Origin: Collinsella aerofaciens
GTDB lineage: Bacteria > Actinomycetota > Coriobacteriia > Coriobacteriales > Coriobacteriaceae
Assembly: GCA_905213325.1 (NCBI GenBank)
Contig: CAJMHW010000039.1
Coordinates: forward strand, 1 to 15,925
Reading direction: 5' to 3'
Length of the DNA stretch: 15,925 bases
Part shown: positions 13,622-15,925 of the stretch, one piece after another
Numbering within the stretch: the first letter of the stretch is position 1
Layout of the letters: every line of letters starts with the position of its first letter
The notes under the pieces: model-generated
The model's database searches: none
What the model was told of the DNA's origin: nothing
What the model saw: only the letters and a program-made list of their open reading frames with translations
Translations under genes and position numbers: made by a program

Positions 13622-13649
13622 TTGACGCATTGGAGCGCTCGGACATACA
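13622..13649 (+). promoter_or_regulatory. Candidate htpG promoter P1
   Basis: TTGACG (13622-13627) and CATACA (13644-13649) are 16 bases apart. A perfect 6-base inverted repeat, ACATAC (13643-13648) and GTATGT (13663-13668), overlaps the -10 box. No CIRCE or HAIR heat-shock operator is visible. Confidence 0.45.
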
Positions 13650-13665
13650 GTTTTTCGATTCCGTA

Positions 13666-13694
13666 TGTATATATGCGCGCTATTGGGTTATAAA
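13666..13694 (+). promoter_or_regulatory. Candidate htpG promoter P2
   Basis: TATAAA (13689-13694) is a good -10 box in the most AT-rich part of the gap. TGTATA (13666-13671) at 17 bases is a weak -35. Transcripts from here would begin near 13701, before the terminator-shaped hairpin. Confidence 0.4.
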
Positions 13695-13725
13695 ATCTAA
13701 GTCTGAACATAGCAGGTCTGCGATG

Positions 13726-13750
13726 CGGCTCGGGCAACCGGGCCGTTTTT
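13726..13750 (+). terminator. Intrinsic-terminator-shaped hairpin in the htpG leader
   Basis: CGGC-T-CGG (13726-13733) pairs with CCG-G-GCCG (13738-13745), eight pairs including one T-G wobble. The loop is GCAA and TTTTT (13746-13750) follows. It lies 30 bases before the htpG ATG and after both candidate promoters. It either ends upstream transcripts or acts as an attenuator for htpG. Confidence 0.7.
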
Positions 13751-13780
13751 GCGGACGGGGGTAGCGCGAAAGGACTGCAC

Positions 13781-15805
13781 ATGCGTCAATTTAAGACCGA
13801 GAGCAAAAAACTGCTCGACCTCATGATCAACTCCATCTACACCAATAAGGAAATCTTCCTGCGCGAGCTTATCTCTAACGCGAGCGACGCCGTCGACAAG
13901 CTCAACTTTAAGAGCCTGCAGGATCCGAGCGTCAAGATCAACCAGGGCGACCTGGCCATTCGCGTCTCCTTTGATAAAGACGCCCGCACCATTACCATCT
14001 CGGATAACGGCATTGGCATGACCGCCGAGGAGCTCGAGCGCAATCTGGGCACCATCGCCCATTCCGGCTCCGAGGAGTTTAAGACCGAGAACGCCGAGCA
14101 GCAGGGCTCCGATGTCGACATCATCGGCCAGTTTGGCGTGGGCTTCTACTCTGCCTTTATGGTTGCCAGCCATGTGAAGGTCGTCAGCCGCGCCTATGGC
14201 GAGGATGTCGCCCATGTGTGGGAATCCGACGGTCTTGAGGGCTACACCATCGAGGACGGTGAGCGCGCCGAGCACGGTACCGATGTCATCCTGACGCTGC
14301 GCGAGAACGAGAAGCTCGATGCCGACGGCGAGGCCGAGACCTACGATCGCTTCCTGACCGAGTGGGGTCTCAAGAGCCTGATTCAGCAGTACAGCAACTA
14401 TGTGCGCTACCCGATTCAGATGATGGTGTCCAAGAGCCGCCAGAAACCCAAGCCCGAGGACGCCGGCGACGATTACAAGCCCGAGTACGAGGACTACCAG
14501 GAGCTCGAGACCGTCAATTCCATGACACCGATCTGGAAGAAGCGCAGCTCCGATGTCGAGCAGAAGGACTACGACGAGTTCTACAAGTCCACGTTCCACG
14601 ACTTTGACGATCCTGCGCGCACCATCAGCTTCCACGCCGAGGGCACGCTCGAGTATGACGCCCTGCTGTTTGTGCCGGGACGCGCGCCGTTCGATCTGTA
14701 CAGCAAGGACTACGAGAAGGGTCTGGCGCTCTACAGCTCCAACGTCCTGATCATGGAGAAGTGCGACGACCTGCTGCCCGACTACTACAACTTTGTCCGC
14801 GGCGTCGTGGATTCCGCCGACGTGTCGCTCAACATCTCGCGCGAGACGCTGCAGCAGAACCGTCAGCTCAAGGCCATCGCCAAGCGTGTGGAAAAGAAGA
14901 TTACCGCCGACCTTGAGGATATGCGTGACAACGACCGCGAGGCCTACGAGAAGTTCTTTGAGAACTTTGGCCGCGGTCTTAAGTACGGCATCTACTCGAG
15001 CTATGGCATGAAGGCCGATGAGCTCGCCGACCTGTTACTGTTCTGGTCTGCCAAGGAACAGAAGATGATTACCCTGGCCGAGTATGCCAAGGGCATGCCC
15101 GAGGATCAGAAGGCCATCTACTACGCCGCCGGTGACTCGCGCGAGCGCTTGGCCAAGATGCCCGTGGTAAAGGGCGTGCTCGACCGCGGCTATGACGTGC
15201 TGCTGCTGACGCAGGATGTGGATGAGTTCACGTTCCAGGCTATGCGTGAGTACGTTGCCGCCGATATGCCCAAGATCTACGAGGACGATGCCGCCCGCGA
15301 GGCTGCCGAGAAGGCCGTGGCCGATGGTGCCGAGCCCGAGGTTGAGGATCGTCACCTGGAGCTCAAGAACGTCGCAACCGGTGATCTTGACCTGGCGACC
15401 GAGGACGAGAAAAAGGAGGCCGAGGACGCCACCAAGGAGAACGAGGACCTCTTTAACGCCATAAAGGAGGCACTCGGCGACAAGGTCGAGAAGGTTGCCG
15501 TCTCTGCGCGCCTGACCGATGCTCCCGCGTGCATCACCACCGAGGGCCCGCTTTCGCTCGAGATGGAGAAGGTGCTCCAGAAGGGTCCCGAGGGTGCGCC
15601 CGACGGTATGCCCAAGAGCCAGCGCGTGCTCGAGCTCAACGCCAAGCACCCGGTCTTTTCCAAGCTCGTCGCCGCTCAGAAGGCGGGCGACGCCGACAAG
15701 ATCAAGCAGTACTCCGGTTTGCTCTATGACCAGGCCCTGCTGGTCGAGGGCATTCTGCCCGAGGACCCCGTTGCCTTCGCAGCAGCTGTTTGCAACTTGA
15801 TGTAG
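13781..15805 (+). CDS. htpG: Molecular chaperone HtpG (bacterial Hsp90)
   Basis: ATP-driven cytosolic dimeric chaperone that helps client proteins fold, especially under stress. The ATG follows AAAGGA by about 7 bases. The N-terminal GHKL ATPase domain shows FLRELISNASDAVDKL (Glu29, Asn33, Asp36), DNGIGM (75-80) and GQFGVGFYSAFMV (116-128). The middle domain has LFVPGRAPFDLY and the ATP-contacting arginine in SLNISRETLQQNRQL. The C-terminal dimerisation domain ends with DQALLVEGILPEDP. The 674 residues exceed the about 624 of E. coli HtpG. The added length is partly a charged insert around residues 495-560 (EAAEKAVADGAEPEVED and ATEDEKKEAEDATKENED). The gene stands alone with its own leader and terminator. 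Confidence 0.97.
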   Translation: MRQFKTESKKLLDLMINSIYTNKEIFLRELISNASDAVDKLNFKSLQDPSVKINQGDLAIRVSFDKDARTITISDNGIGMTAEELERNLGTIAHSGSEEFKTENAEQQGSDVDIIGQFGVGFYSAFMVASHVKVVSRAYGEDVAHVWESDGLEGYTIEDGERAEHGTDVILTLRENEKLDADGEAETYDRFLTEWGLKSLIQQYSNYVRYPIQMMVSKSRQKPKPEDAGDDYKPEYEDYQELETVNSMTPIWKKRSSDVEQKDYDEFYKSTFHDFDDPARTISFHAEGTLEYDALLFVPGRAPFDLYSKDYEKGLALYSSNVLIMEKCDDLLPDYYNFVRGVVDSADVSLNISRETLQQNRQLKAIAKRVEKKITADLEDMRDNDREAYEKFFENFGRGLKYGIYSSYGMKADELADLLLFWSAKEQKMITLAEYAKGMPEDQKAIYYAAGDSRERLAKMPVVKGVLDRGYDVLLLTQDVDEFTFQAMREYVAADMPKIYEDDAAREAAEKAVADGAEPEVEDRHLELKNVATGDLDLATEDEKKEAEDATKENEDLFNAIKEALGDKVEKVAVSARLTDAPACITTEGPLSLEMEKVLQKGPEGAPDGMPKSQRVLELNAKHPVFSKLVAAQKAGDADKIKQYSGLLYDQALLVEGILPEDPVAFAAAVCNLM

Positions 15806-15841
15806 TTCGGGGATACGGCACCGTAACTAGATTAGAACGAG

Positions 15842-15862
15842 AGTGGATAATCTCCCACTTTT
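15842..15862 (+). terminator. Probable terminator of htpG
   Basis: AGTGG (15842-15846) pairs with CCACT (15855-15859) around an 8-base loop, followed by TTT. It lies 37 bases after the htpG stop. The stem is short, so confidence is moderate. Confidence 0.55.
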
Positions 15863-15870
15863 GGCTCGAA

Positions 15871-15925
15871 TGGGGGTGCGGACAGAAAGTTGGACCGTGA
15901 AGCGGTCCGGACTGGAGGTTCGCAT
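15871..15925 (+). mobile_element. Possible left end of an IS3-family insertion sequence (cut by window end)
   Basis: After the htpG terminator comes TGGGGGTGCGGACAGAAAGT followed by TGGACC. This resembles the terminal inverted repeats of IS150-type IS3 elements, which begin TG and often hold AAAGTTGGAC. A hairpin GGACCG-TGAAG-CGGTCC (15892-15908) and a strong ribosome-binding site TGGAGG (15913-15918) follow. The window ends in AT at 15924-15925, probably the start codon of orfA. If it is not an IS, it is the leader of an ordinary gene. Judged from motif resemblance only. Confidence 0.45.

Noticed and set aside
13579..13780. CIRCE or HAIR heat-shock operator before htpG
   Set aside because: I looked for TTAGCACTC-N9-GAGTGCTAA and CTTGAGT-N7-ACTCAAG and saw neither.
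1..15925. CRISPR array or tandem repeat array
   Set aside because: No regularly spaced direct repeats of CRISPR size were seen in any gap; all gaps are short and accounted for.

Overview
The window looks like a chromosomal segment of a high-GC, Gram-positive gut actinobacterium of the Coriobacteriia, most likely Collinsella or a close relative. The basis is GC-rich codon use, VanRS-style two-component genes, tRNA genes with an encoded CCA, and a Gram-positive CpsC/CpsD/CpsB-type tyrosine-kinase module. The genus is inferred, not proven. All the large genes read as intact. The left and right ends are cut: a partial cell-wall hydrolase at the left, and at the right what looks like the first bases of an insertion sequence.

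Left part (1-4080). The end of an NlpC/P60-type peptidoglycan hydrolase, of the kind carried by conjugative elements and phages, is followed by an AT-rich stretch, a strong promoter and tRNA-Arg(ACG). An 813-residue protein of unknown function with TPR-like repeats near its C-terminus lies between tRNA-Arg and tRNA-Ser(GCT). Each tRNA gene has its own promoter and terminator. Just past each terminator lies a short piece resembling a tRNA T-arm on the opposite strand.

Middle part (4081-10850). A secreted serine D-Ala-D-Ala carboxypeptidase (minus strand) is divergent from a VanR/VanS-like response regulator and sensor kinase, which suggests cell-wall homeostasis. A PstB-type phosphate-transport ATPase follows without its usual pstSCA or phoU partners. 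A second, PhoP/PhoR-like two-component pair comes next. The gaps before pstB and before the second regulator each hold a symmetric sequence that could be an operator.

Right part (10850-15925). A compact three-gene cluster encodes a Wzz/YveK-type membrane activator, a BY-type tyrosine kinase and a PHP-type tyrosine phosphatase, with no glycosyltransferase beside it. A GNAT acetyltransferase follows, then a short palindrome between GGGACnnTCC boxes, then htpG (Hsp90). An intrinsic-terminator-shaped hairpin sits in front of htpG, downstream of its best candidate promoters. After the htpG terminator, the last 55 bases resemble the left end and ribosome-binding site of an IS3-family element.

I found no CRISPR array, rRNA or clearly new multi-gene system. 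The less ordinary points are the unknown 813-residue protein, the pstB/two-component arrangement, the polysaccharide-free kinase module, the htpG leader hairpin and the inverted tRNA fragments.
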